The notes beneath the pieces are model-generated. The model made no database searches, was not told the origin of the DNA, and saw nothing but the letters and a program-made list of their open reading frames with translations. DNA of 7,635 nucleotides. Origin: Verrucomicrobiales bacterium (GTDB lineage Bacteria > Verrucomicrobiota > Verrucomicrobiia > Limisphaerales > UBA9464). Shown piece after piece: positions 1 through 5,075 of the stretch; position 1 is the first letter of the stretch; each line of letters begins with the position of its first letter. Both the position numbers and the translations under genes were made by a program. The stretch spans positions 1 to 7,635 of the forward strand of contig DLVS01000644.1 in assembly GCA_003445095.1 (NCBI GenBank). The letters are read 5' to 3'.

Positions 1-928
1 GCGCCGGCCCAATCGCTGTCAGCTCGCGTCCCATCGAAACCAGCAGCTCGGCGAGCGTGGCCCGGCCGTTGGGCGCCAACGCGCTGGCTTCGTCCGCGGC
101 CGACTCGCAAGCGGCGCGGAATTGCCGTCGCGCCCACCAAACGGCCGGATGCCACCACGCCAGCGCAACAGCGACCTCCGTCGCGATCAGCCAAAATGGG
201 TCGCGTCCAGCGAGATGAGCCAGTTCGTGGGCCAGCATGGCGTCGCGCTGCGCCGCTGAGAACCGCCGCGAAAAGTCCGGGGGCAAAGCGATGGTCAGTC
301 GCCAAATGCCGAAGGCCACCGGGCTGCGCAACCCCGGCCATACCAGCAAACGCACCGACCGCAGACCAAGCTGCCGACTCAGCCGCGCTATGGCCAACTC
401 GGCGTCCGCAAGCGCGGAATCGCTCCCCGGCTCGTACCGGTCGATGGGGCGGCGCCTGTTTTGGCGAACGCAGACACTCAACAGCAATGGCGCCGTGATC
501 GTTTTTGCCAGCAGCAAACCAACCCCGAACAACCACAGCGCGCCGGGCCAGTAAACTGGGGGAGGCTTGGACACGGCGGAGGCTGGGATGTTTTGGCGAG
601 ATTCTTCCTCATCCAAGGAATGATTGGCCGAGCTTGATTCGGTGACGTCCGTCGGGTTAGCGGGCGCCCGTTGAGGCATCACGACCAAAGAGCGAACCGA
701 GTGAACCTCCTCGGCGCCTTCCAACTTGCTTCCGCCAAAGTATCCTCGGAAGCCCGCCAACTCACCGAACCACGTCGCCAGAACCGTCAGGAAGGAGGCT
801 TGCCAGATGAGGCGTTGGACTTGCGGGCGTTGGGTTGCTCGTGCGAGCAGCGTCGCGATCCCCACCACCAGCGCGGCCTCCACCGCGAGGACCCCGAAGA
901 GACGAGCCCACCAACTTAAATCTGGCAT
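1..928 (-). CDS. M56-family (BlaR1/MecR1-like) membrane zinc protease, partial at its C-terminus
   Basis: I translated the complement from the ATG at 928-926; it stays open for 309 codons to the window edge, so the C-terminus is missing. The N-terminus has a hydrophobic segment (residues about 10-29), a weaker one (about 42-56), a polar Pro/Ser/Glu-rich linker (about 85-127), then a strong segment (about 129-152). The protease domain carries HELAH at 234-238, preceded by MLA and followed by LAGRDP, and Glu275 in CESAADE, which matches the third zinc ligand of M56 peptidases. A Trp-rich segment (about 246-265) lies between them. In this family the protein senses an envelope signal and triggers cleavage of the BlaI-type repressor; the inducer here is unknown. 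The start overlaps the BlaI stop by one base (TGATG), so the two are surely co-transcribed and translationally coupled. Any C-terminal sensor or carrier domain lies outside the window. Confidence 0.9.
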   Translation of the reverse strand, partial: MPDLSWWARLFGVLAVEAALVVGIATLLARATQRPQVQRLIWQASFLTVLATWFGELAGFRGYFGGSKLEGAEEVHSVRSLVVMPQRAPANPTDVTESSSANHSLDEEESRQNIPASAVSKPPPVYWPGALWLFGVGLLLAKTITAPLLLSVCVRQNRRRPIDRYEPGSDSALADAELAIARLSRQLGLRSVRLLVWPGLRSPVAFGIWRLTIALPPDFSRRFSAAQRDAMLAHELAHLAGRDPFWLIATEVAVALAWWHPAVWWARRQFRAACESAADEASALAPNGRATLAELLVSMGRELTAIGPA

Positions 929-1314
929 CATTTGACCCTCCGTTTGGCTTGTTTGATCAGCTTCTCCAACTGGTCGAGTTCATCGCGGCTGACCTCGCGC
1001 GTGGTGAGCAAGTGACTGACCGCGCTGGCCAGGCTCCCTTCGAAGAGCCGCTCGACCAAATGATCGCCCGCGCTGCGCGTCACGGCGTCGGCTTGCACCG
1101 CCGCTCGATACAGAAAAGCGCGGCCTTCTTCGCGGTGCCGCACGAGCCCCCGTGCCTCCATCTTCCGCAGCATGGTGGCGACCGTGGTGTAGGCCAGATC
1201 GCGTTCCGGCTTCAACGACTCATGCACCTGGGCAACGGAAGTTTCGGACTTCTCCCACAGCACCTCGAGAATGCGGAGTTGAAGTTCGCCAAGACGAAGT
1301 GGTTTCGAGGACAT
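928..1314 (-). CDS. BlaI/MecI/CopY-family transcriptional repressor
   Basis: This 128-residue protein has the usual length for the family. Residues 7-20 (LRLGELQLRILEVLW region) and 41-58 (AYTTVATMLRKMEARGLV) are the signature winged-helix elements; RHREEGRAFLYRA follows as the wing. The C-terminal half (about 80-128) is the helical dimerisation part, ending in a basic tail. In BlaI proteins the paired protease cuts between these parts; a possible equivalent lies near SAVSHLL (97-103), though the classical Asn-Phe bond is absent. It precedes the M56 gene with a 1-nt overlap, the common repressor-then-sensor order. A weak GGAG lies 11 bases before the ATG. It is probably autoregulated through the palindromes at 1331-1349. 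Nothing shows that beta-lactams are the signal; in environmental bacteria this pair often controls other envelope functions. Confidence 0.93.
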   Translation of the reverse strand: MSSKPLRLGELQLRILEVLWEKSETSVAQVHESLKPERDLAYTTVATMLRKMEARGLVRHREEGRAFLYRAAVQADAVTRSAGDHLVERLFEGSLASAVSHLLTTREVSRDELDQLEKLIKQAKRRVK

Positions 1315-1330
1315 CGTGAAAACGACTCCA

Positions 1331-1349
1331 GTAGTACTACCGCGGTAGT
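1331..1349 (-). promoter_or_regulatory. Candidate BlaI operator: two overlapping palindromes
   Basis: GTAGTACTAC (1331-1340) and ACTACCGCGGTAGT (1336-1349) are both perfect palindromes and share the half-site ACTAC, so the half-site occurs three times in 19 bp. The block lies 17-35 bp upstream of the blaI-like ATG on the minus strand. A possible minus-strand -35 (TTGATT, 1354-1359) would place the palindrome across the spacer and -10 region, but the -10 is poor. BlaI-family operators are dyads at this location, although the half-site differs from the classical TACA/TGTA. The operator call rests on position and symmetry only. Confidence 0.55.
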
Positions 1350-1595
1350 TAAAATCAAGATGAAATACTATATAGGCTCTTTGCAGTCACCGCTTCACAG
1401 GGGTTTTGCGAACCCATGACCGGATATCTCCTCCATTCACTCTCCAACTTCGCGGTCAGTCCCCATAGGCAGTCTACTGGCGGTGGCACCGGCACGCACG
1501 GTACCGACCTCGGGCGGGGCCGAGGTGGACTTGGTGCTCGAGTTGCCCGGGGAAAGCGGTGGGCGGTGGAGATCATGCAGGGGGACGAGGGACCA
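1350..1595. other. Intergenic spacer between the first TA-like pair and the blaI-like operon
   Basis: No convincing reading frame is visible on either strand. The minus-strand AT-rich stretch at 1351-1376 includes TATAGT and may hold the promoter of the blaI-like operon. A GC-rich stem-loop (ACCTCGG 1507-1513, CCGAGGT 1520-1526, 6-nt loop) has no adjacent T-run on either strand, so it is not a clear intrinsic terminator. At 1580-1595 sits a truncated copy of the repeat motif that is complete immediately to its right, giving a 16-bp near-perfect tandem. Confidence 0.5.
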
Positions 1596-1699
1596 GGGGG
1601 ACGAGGGACAGGGCACTTATCGGCGCTGCTTGGCCCTCCGATAGATGTTCTGATCGCTGCTTCACCAGCGGTTAAGAAACTCGATCCGGTCGCGCATGA
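1596..1699. repeat. 104-bp direct repeat, copy 1, overlapping the end of a DUF5615 gene
   Basis: It aligns without gaps to 2443-2546 with about six substitutions by eye (about 94% identity). It starts with the dispersed motif around GAGGGACAGGGCACTTATC and continues through the stop codon and last 12 codons (MRDRIEFLNRW and the Val before it) of the DUF5615 gene at 1662-2021. The two copies therefore flank the first DUF433/DUF5615 pair as direct repeats. Confidence 0.85.
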
Positions 1700-2021
1700 C
1701 TTCCGCGCTTAAACGTGCGCGGATTCGAAGCACCCGCCGCATCAATTCTCCCACGGGAAGTCGCTGCTGCTCGGCGACGATGATGCCCGCATGGTGCCGC
1801 CCCGTTTGAATCCGATTCGCGTGAAGGCGGCAAAAATCAGCAGCGTTGTAGGTGAGCAGTACTCGACCGGCAGCCGCGGCCCAATCCAGTTGCCCCTCAT
1901 CGCTGACCTCAACCAACCCCTCTTCGCTGGTCGTGGTCACGTCTACGCCGCGATCCCGGAGTGCCCGGACCAACGCATGGGCCTCCGCATCTTCGTCTAA
2001 GTGGAGGCAAAGTTCGCTCAC
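1662..2021 (-). CDS. DUF5615 (PIN-like) family protein, probable toxin of pair 1
   Basis: This 119-residue protein has the DUF5615 layout: an N-terminal strand ending in acidic residues (LHLDEDAE, Asp9 and Asp11), a helix and GVDVTT strand (about 25-30), Asp41, then LLTYNAADF (55-63) and AGIIVAEQ (78-85). The spacing of Asp residues and the T-x-N-x-x-D-F motif resemble the PIN/Mut7-C ribonuclease fold, so an RNase-toxin role is plausible but not shown by sequence alone. The start is GTG at 2021, overlapping the TGA of the upstream DUF433 gene (GTGA), which implies translational coupling. The last 12 codons lie inside the 104-bp direct repeat, and the same C-terminal residues reappear alone at 2509-2546. 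The second DUF5615 protein in the window is strongly diverged in sequence, so this is not a recent duplication of the whole pair. Confidence 0.85.
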   Translation of the reverse strand: MSELCLHLDEDAEAHALVRALRDRGVDVTTTSEEGLVEVSDEGQLDWAAAAGRVLLTYNAADFCRLHANRIQTGRHHAGIIVAEQQRLPVGELMRRVLRIRARLSAEVMRDRIEFLNRW

Positions 2022-2305
2022 GCGCTGCGGTCGGAGGCGGCGACGCTGCCAAGCGCTTCGCGGTCCTCCTCGAGATAGCCCTCAATCTCAGCCCGGTTCA
2101 GATGGTAATACGCCAAGGCCGCATGAATCTCGGCTGGACCGAGTGAGGGAACCTTCTCCCCTATTTCCTCCAGTGACAGGCCAAGCCGCCACCAGCCGGC
2201 GATCCGATGAACGGGAACCCGATGCCCGCGGAGGCACGGCTTGCCCCCAACTACCCTGGCGGAGCGAACCACCAATGATCCCACGTCAACAGCCGTTGTG
2301 CTCAT
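2018..2305 (-). CDS. DUF433 family protein, probable antitoxin of pair 1
   Basis: I chose the ATG at 2305 (95 residues) because GGAAG lies five bases upstream. The frame stays open to a TTG at 2326 and another ATG at 2317, but these have no Shine-Dalgarno sequence, and the TTG falls inside the candidate -10. The protein shows the DUF433 core: VVGGKPCLRGHRVPVHRI, GLSLEEIGEKVPSL, then IHAALAYYHLNRAEIEGYL. This is a small DNA-binding-like helical domain. DUF433 genes usually sit directly before DUF5615 or PIN-like genes, as here, and are regarded as antitoxins. The acidic then polar tail (EEDREALGSVAASDRSA) is a plausible toxin-contacting segment. The role is inferred from family and context. 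Confidence 0.85.
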   Translation of the reverse strand: MSTTAVDVGSLVVRSARVVGGKPCLRGHRVPVHRIAGWWRLGLSLEEIGEKVPSLGPAEIHAALAYYHLNRAEIEGYLEEDREALGSVAASDRSA

Positions 2306-2324
2306 CGTCGCTTCCATAGTGGTC

Positions 2325-2352
2325 AATTTACGTCGGAGGCACGAAATACCAA
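2325..2352 (-). promoter_or_regulatory. Candidate promoter of DUF433/DUF5615 pair 1
   Basis: On the minus strand TTGGTA (2352-2347) and TAAATT (2330-2325) are separated by 16 bp, each matching four of six sigma-70 consensus bases. Transcription would begin near 2318, leaving a short leader before the ATG at 2305. Bacteria of this kind may not follow the E. coli consensus closely. Confidence 0.4.
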
Positions 2353-2442
2353 GCTTGGATTGGGACGACCGTTGAGTGTGAAATTGGAATAGCTCGCGGC
2401 CGTGGGGTCCGGCTTGGACAAATTCTCAGATAAGTGGGAACC

Positions 2443-2546
2443 GGGGGGCGAGGGACAGGACACTTATCAGCGCTGCTTGGCCTTCCGATAGATGTTCTGA
2501 TCGCTGCTTCACCAGCGGTTGAGGAACTCGATCCGGTCGCGCATGA
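2443..2546. repeat. 104-bp direct repeat, copy 2, with orphan DUF5615 3' end
   Basis: This is the partner of 1596-1699. Read on the minus strand, 2546-2509 still encodes MRDRIEFLNRW followed by TGA, exactly as at the end of DUF5615 gene 1, but no gene body lies upstream. At 2540-2546 (CGCATGA) the match ends and the sequence switches to a copy of the start of the coiled-coil gene at 4088-4279. Confidence 0.85.
2509..2546 (-). pseudogene. Orphan 3' end of a DUF5615 gene
   Basis: Only the last dozen codons of a DUF5615 gene of the pair-1 type remain, ending in FLNRW and TGA. Two substitutions near the end (TTAAGAAAC versus TTGAGGAAC) leave the encoded residues unchanged: CTT/CTC both encode Leu and TTT/TTC both encode Phe. 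This suggests that the copied gene was under coding selection before the copy was truncated. Confidence 0.7.
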
Positions 2547-2572
2547 AGCCAGTCGGCCAAAGTTTTCCACAT
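2540..2572 (-). pseudogene. 33-bp copy of the start of the coiled-coil gene
   Basis: The sequence is identical to 4247-4279. It begins on the minus strand at an ATG (2572-2570) and encodes MWKTLADWLHA before switching to DUF5615 3' sequence. The gene body is missing. It abuts the 523-bp repeat copy A at 2575. Confidence 0.75.
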
Positions 2573-2574
2573 CA

Positions 2575-3097
2575 GGAGGGCGAGGGACAGGGCACTTATC
2601 GGCGGTGCTACACGCGCGCCTTGGCGCTCGGAATGTGCAACCTAGAAACGGGATTAGAACCGGCGATCAACGCGGATAGACGCTGATCATAAAGTTTCGG
2701 CAGAGCACTTGAGCTCTCGCTCCGACATTCCCAAGGTGCGTCCAACCTTGCGCCAGGTCGCCACCGCCGCTTCGACCTCGCGCAGAATCGCCTTCGCGCG
2801 GCCCGGCGTGATCCCATAACATGGAATCACCCGAGCAAGGACCGTTGAACCCGAACTTCGATATTGAGGCCACGGATTTTACGGATGACACGCATGGGAA
2901 AGGTTCCAGCCGGTCTTGCCGGTCGCATCTCGGGAGAATTGGCGCGGGAACGATTCCACACGGCCAGGCTCAACCGCTCTACCCGCTGCCTCTCCCTTCT
3001 GTGCCCTTTGATCAGGCGAAGTTGATATTGCTGACGAGGCCTGGCAGCACGGCACCCGCCAACAATCGTTGCATCCCAGCGATCTCAGCTTGCCGTG
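2575..3097. repeat. 523-bp direct repeat, copy A
   Basis: It aligns to 4483-5005 with about 20 substitutions by eye and two 9-bp indels (about 96% identity outside the indels). From left to right it holds the dispersed motif, a short GC-rich stem (GCGCC-TT-GGCGC), the HipA-like fragment, a CACGGAT-type simple repeat (about 2870-2895), and the last 27 codons of DUF5615 gene 2. It occupies most of the gene-poor stretch 2327-3011. Confidence 0.9.
2687..2842 (-). pseudogene. Possible HipA-type toxin C-terminal fragment, copy A
   Basis: The minus-strand frame reads VLARVIPCYGITPGRAKAIL, then REVEAAVATWRKVGRTLGMS and ERELKCSAETL before TGA. The pattern of a small start, a helix with EV..AV..WR, then a G-(L/M)-S turn and a short final helix resembles the C-termini of HipA-family kinases, where a line such as REV..AV..W precedes the end of the protein. 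No kinase core is present upstream, so if the match is right this is a relic. The identification is from memory of the family pattern and is tentative. Confidence 0.35.
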
Positions 3098-3332
3098 TGC
3101 GACAGCGGATGAGAATCACGATGCCGGGATGCGGGCCTTCGGGCAGCAATTCAAGGAAATCGTCGCGGTTGCAGGTCACGAGGATCGCACCGTGGGCCTG
3201 CGCCCTGGATCGCACATCAAGATCGGGCGTCGTGATGGGCATCACTTCACGCAGGCAAATGACCGTATGGCCTCGATGTCGCAGCCAGTGCGCTAAGTCG
3301 TCCGGCACATCCTGATCGAGGAGAAATGTCAC
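3012..3332 (-). CDS. DUF5615 (PIN-like) family protein, probable toxin of pair 2
   Basis: This 106-residue protein starts at GTG 3332, overlapping the DUF433 stop (GTGA). It opens with MTFLLDQDVPDDLAHWLRHR (Asp6, Asp8), then GHTVICLREV, Asp37/Asp39, AILVTCNRDDFLEL (49-62, with T53, N55, D57, D58) and PGIVILIRC (69-77). These are the DUF5615 landmarks, matching the first pair only at such key positions. A metal-dependent RNase-toxin role is inferred from the PIN-like fold. The last 27 codons, from about Arg80, lie inside the 523-bp repeat, and a second copy of them with one residue changed sits at 4920-5005. Confidence 0.87.
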   Translation of the reverse strand: MTFLLDQDVPDDLAHWLRHRGHTVICLREVMPITTPDLDVRSRAQAHGAILVTCNRDDFLELLPEGPHPGIVILIRCRTRQAEIAGMQRLLAGAVLPGLVSNINFA

Positions 3333-3583
3333 GCCCGCGGATCGTGCATTTGACCCGCTACCAAGTCGTCGATCTCAGCTCGATGGTCTTCGTAATAGGC
3401 CAGGCACTCGTAAATCTGTGCGCGCGTTACCCCTGGGAAACTGCGGCAGGCGTCGTCGATACTCGCACCGTTGACAATGAGGCCCACCACATCATGCACA
3501 CCGACGCGGGTCCCCTCGATGAGGGTTCGTCCCGAGCGCACTCCGGCGAGATTGGTCAAATAGCGGTAGGCAGTCGCTGGCAT
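3329..3583 (-). CDS. DUF433 family protein, probable antitoxin of pair 2
   Basis: This 84-residue protein starts at ATG 3583. The DUF433 core is clear: GVRSGRTLIEGTRVGVHDVV, GASIDDACRSFPGVTRAQIYECLAYYEDHRAEIDDL. It is shorter and different in sequence from the DUF433 protein of pair 1, including the GTRVGVHDV segment in place of GHRVPVHRI. It overlaps the DUF5615 start by four bases. A stem-loop at 3579-3599 spans its start codon and could affect translation or serve as an operator. Confidence 0.87.
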   Translation of the reverse strand: MPATAYRYLTNLAGVRSGRTLIEGTRVGVHDVVGLIVNGASIDDACRSFPGVTRAQIYECLAYYEDHRAEIDDLVAGQMHDPRA

Positions 3584-3599
3584 CGTTGCGACGATAGCC
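3579..3599 (-). promoter_or_regulatory. Stem-loop spanning the pair-2 start codon
   Basis: The arms GGCATCGT and ACGATAGCC pair with one bulged A around a TGCG loop (8 bp). The minus-strand ATG (3583-3581) lies in one arm. As RNA it could hide the start; as DNA it is a dyad where a DUF433 antitoxin could bind. Confidence 0.35.
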
Positions 3600-3648
3600 A
3601 GCCGGTGCGCGACAGCAAGCCTGCCGCCAGCACAGCTCGGTGGTCGAA

Positions 3649-3705
3649 AGGGGGCGAGGGACTTCTATTCGAACGAAGGTGCGATAGATGCCCTGTCGCT
3701 TGCCC
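3649..3705. repeat. Diverged inverted pair of the dispersed motif
   Basis: The left arm at 3649-3662 begins like the motif (AGGGGGCGAGGGAC) and then diverges. The right arm at 3682-3705 is an inverted copy: read on the minus strand it matches the motif at 20 of 24 positions by eye, including GACAGGGCA. Opposed copies of this kind resemble the paired units of REP/BIME elements. It lies upstream of pair 2 in the gene-free stretch 3584-3740. Confidence 0.6.
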
Positions 3706-3740
3706 TTTCCTCTCCAATTGATCCATCGCAACGGCGATGG

Positions 3741-4000
3741 CTATTCTTCCGAGAGCTCTTGCGCCACCGAGAGGAGCGCGGCGGCGTCACGAGCCCCGTG
3801 AAGGACCCGGAGGATTTGCACTTCGCCATTACCAATGGAGACCGAAAATGCGGTCCTCACTATTGACGGTCAGGTCCCTTCCTGCCTCGCCCTCTTCGAG
3901 GACGACCTTGCCAAGCAGGCTTTCGAAAGTCGGGTTCAAGAGATGCGCCGAGAGCTTCGAGTTTGGCGATGAACTCGTCGACTTGGCCGAGTCAAGATGA
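3741..4000 (-). pseudogene. RelE/ParE-family toxin remnant
   Basis: The clean part is 3741-3860 on the minus strand, which reads VRTAFSVSIGNGEVQILRVL, then HGARDAAALLSVAQELSEE and TAG. VQILRVLHGARD is the typical final strand and motif of ParE/RelE toxins. That frame meets a TGA at 3870-3872. Just upstream another frame reads EEGEAGRDLTVNSEDRIFG before ending in TAA, so the gene probably suffered a frameshift near 3840-3865. The N-terminal part cannot be recognised and the left boundary of homology is uncertain. No ParD-like partner is visible. It lies between pair 2 and the two small helical ORFs, adding to the toxin-antitoxin debris. Confidence 0.5.
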
Positions 4001-4087
4001 CTTGCTGCTCCCTCCTGAATTGGGAGGCCGCTTTCGCCGGCGTGACGACCGGGGCGATTCCAAACGATTGGCGAGAGCCAGTTGAAT

Positions 4088-4279
4088 CTAGGACAGGAGT
4101 TTTTCGCGTGCCGCGGCGTCCACCTCGCGTGAGTGCCTCAACTCCAGGGCCAACAATTTGACCGATTCTTCGGTATCGCGAATCCGACCTTCAAGTTGCC
4201 GAAGACAGACCCGGTGCTCTTGGAGTTCGCGGGTCATGTTGAGAAACGCATGAAGCCAGTCGGCCAAAGTTTTCCACAT
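4088..4279 (-). CDS. Small helical, probably coiled-coil protein of unknown function
   Basis: This 63-residue protein starts at ATG 4279. After an amphipathic start (WKTLADWLHAFLNMTRELQ) it is charged and heptad-like to the end (LRQLEGRIRDTEESVKLLAL and following), so a single long helix or coiled coil is likely. I do not recognise the family. It follows the ORF at 4282-4461 after only two bases, which suggests an operon and, given the setting, perhaps a two-gene module. The first 33 bp are copied at 2540-2572, evidence that this gene took part in the recombination that built the region. No strong Shine-Dalgarno sequence is seen. Confidence 0.55.
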   Translation of the reverse strand: MWKTLADWLHAFLNMTRELQEHRVCLRQLEGRIRDTEESVKLLALELRHSREVDAAAREKLLS

Positions 4280-4281
4280 AG

Positions 4282-4461
4282 CTACGGTCTCTGAAGGATC
4301 GCTCGGACTTCGCTGAGAACTCCCGGACGCGGAGCCCGTCGTGAGACCCGACGCCGCTCGGAGGCTAGGTCTCGAAGAATTCGTCTTGCCTCAGCCAGAT
4401 GCTCTTCGGCCTTGGATTTATGCAGAGCTTCGGCGGCAGTAAGTACGTTGGACTTGTTCAC
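4282..4461 (-). CDS. Small basic helical protein of unknown function
   Basis: I start this at GTG 4461 (VNKSNVLTAAEALHKSKAEE, 59 residues). The frame continues open to 4503, but that part lies in the repeat motif and reads as low-complexity Pro/Ser. The body is predicted helical and basic (HLAEARRILRDLASERRR), with a Pro-Gly break and a final helix ending LSEVRAILQRP. No family is recognised. The 2-bp gap to the coiled-coil gene suggests co-expression. The ribosome binding site is poor (GAGG about 17 bases upstream), so the start is uncertain. Any promoter would have to lie inside repeat copy B. Confidence 0.45.
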   Translation of the reverse strand: MNKSNVLTAAEALHKSKAEEHLAEARRILRDLASERRRVSRRAPRPGVLSEVRAILQRP

Positions 4462-4597
4462 GCCGGGCAGTCTAGGAGCCTCGGAGGGCGAGGGACAGGG
4501 CACTTATCGGCGGTGCTACACGCGCGCCTTGGCGCTCGGAATGTGCAACCTAGAAACGGGATTAGAACCGCTGATCAACGCGGACAAACGCTGATCA

Positions 4598-4759
4598 TTA
4601 AGTTGCGGCAGAGCACTTGAGCTCTCGCTCCGACATTCCCAAGGTGCGTCCAACCTTTCGCCAGGTCGCCACCGCCGCTTCCGCCGCTTCGACCTCGCGC
4701 CGAATCGCCTTCGCGCAGCCCGGCGTGATCCCATAACATGGAATCACCCGAGCAAGGAC
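4598..4759 (-). pseudogene. Possible HipA-type toxin C-terminal fragment, copy B
   Basis: This corresponds to the fragment at 2687-2842. It stays in frame (VIPCYGITPGCAKAI, then REVEAAEAAVATWRKVGRTL and GMSERELKCSAAT before TAA). The 9-bp tandem duplication adds three residues (EAA) without breaking the frame. The stop codon moved by two codons relative to copy A. The HipA link is tentative, as for copy A. Confidence 0.35.
4672..4689. repeat. 9-bp tandem duplication
   Basis: CCGCCGCTT occurs twice head to tail, versus once in copy A of the 523-bp repeat. This is most simply explained by replication slippage. Confidence 0.8.
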
Positions 4760-4919
4760 CGTTGAACCCGAACTTCGATATTGAGACCACGGATTTCACG
4801 GATGGGAAAGGTTCCAGCCGGTCTTGCCGGTCGCATCTCGGGAGAATTGGCGCGGGAACGATTTCACACGGCCAGGCTCAACCGCTCTACCCGCTGTCTC
4901 TCCCTTCTGTGCCATTTGA

Positions 4920-5005
4920 TCAGGCGAAGTTGATATTGCTGACGAGGCCTGGCAGCCCGGCACCCGCCAACAACCGTTGCATTCCGGCGATCTCCGCCTG
5001 CCGTG
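4920..5005 (-). pseudogene. Orphan 3' end of a DUF5615 gene of the pair-2 type
   Basis: Read on the minus strand this encodes RQAEIAGMQRLLAGAGLPGL, then VSNINFA and TGA, identical to the C-terminus of the DUF5615 protein at 3012-3332 except for one Gly/Val difference. Homology ends abruptly upstream at 5005, so the catalytic part is absent. Most third-position differences are silent, consistent with coding selection before truncation or with a recent origin. Confidence 0.8.
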
Positions 5006-5075
5006 GCCCGATTCCCCAAGGCTTCGGGCCAGTTCACCTTGAATTAGGTCGTCCGATTGGGTCAGTCTCCGCCGC

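Larger units (their letters stand above)
4483..5005. repeat. 523-bp direct repeat, copy B
   Basis: This is the partner of 2575-3097. Compared with copy A it carries a 9-bp tandem duplication at 4672-4689 (unit CCGCCGCTT) and lacks 9 bp in the CACGGAT-type simple repeat. The match stops at 5005, seventy bases before the metalloprotease-like gene. Confidence 0.9.

Noticed and set aside
835..1419. 194-residue plus-strand open frame
   Set aside because: It is antisense to the BlaI-like and M56 genes, which have clear family signatures; this frame has none.
1507..1526. Strong stem-loop as an intrinsic terminator of pair 1
   Set aside because: No T-run follows it on either strand, and it lies more than 130 bp beyond the stop codon.
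2667..2891. 74-residue minus-strand frame, also present in copy B
   Set aside because: It is composed of the simple CACGGAT-type repeat and flanks in a frame other than the HipA-like fragment, with no protein-like pattern.
2821..3315. 164-residue plus-strand open frame, and its counterpart starting at 4738
   Set aside because: They run through the repeat and, in the first case, antisense to the DUF5615 gene. The shared start reflects the duplication, not a gene family.
1580..5005. CRISPR array or integron cassette array
   Set aside because: The repeats are few, unevenly spaced and of mixed length. No spacer pattern, cas gene, integrase or attC-like folded site is visible.
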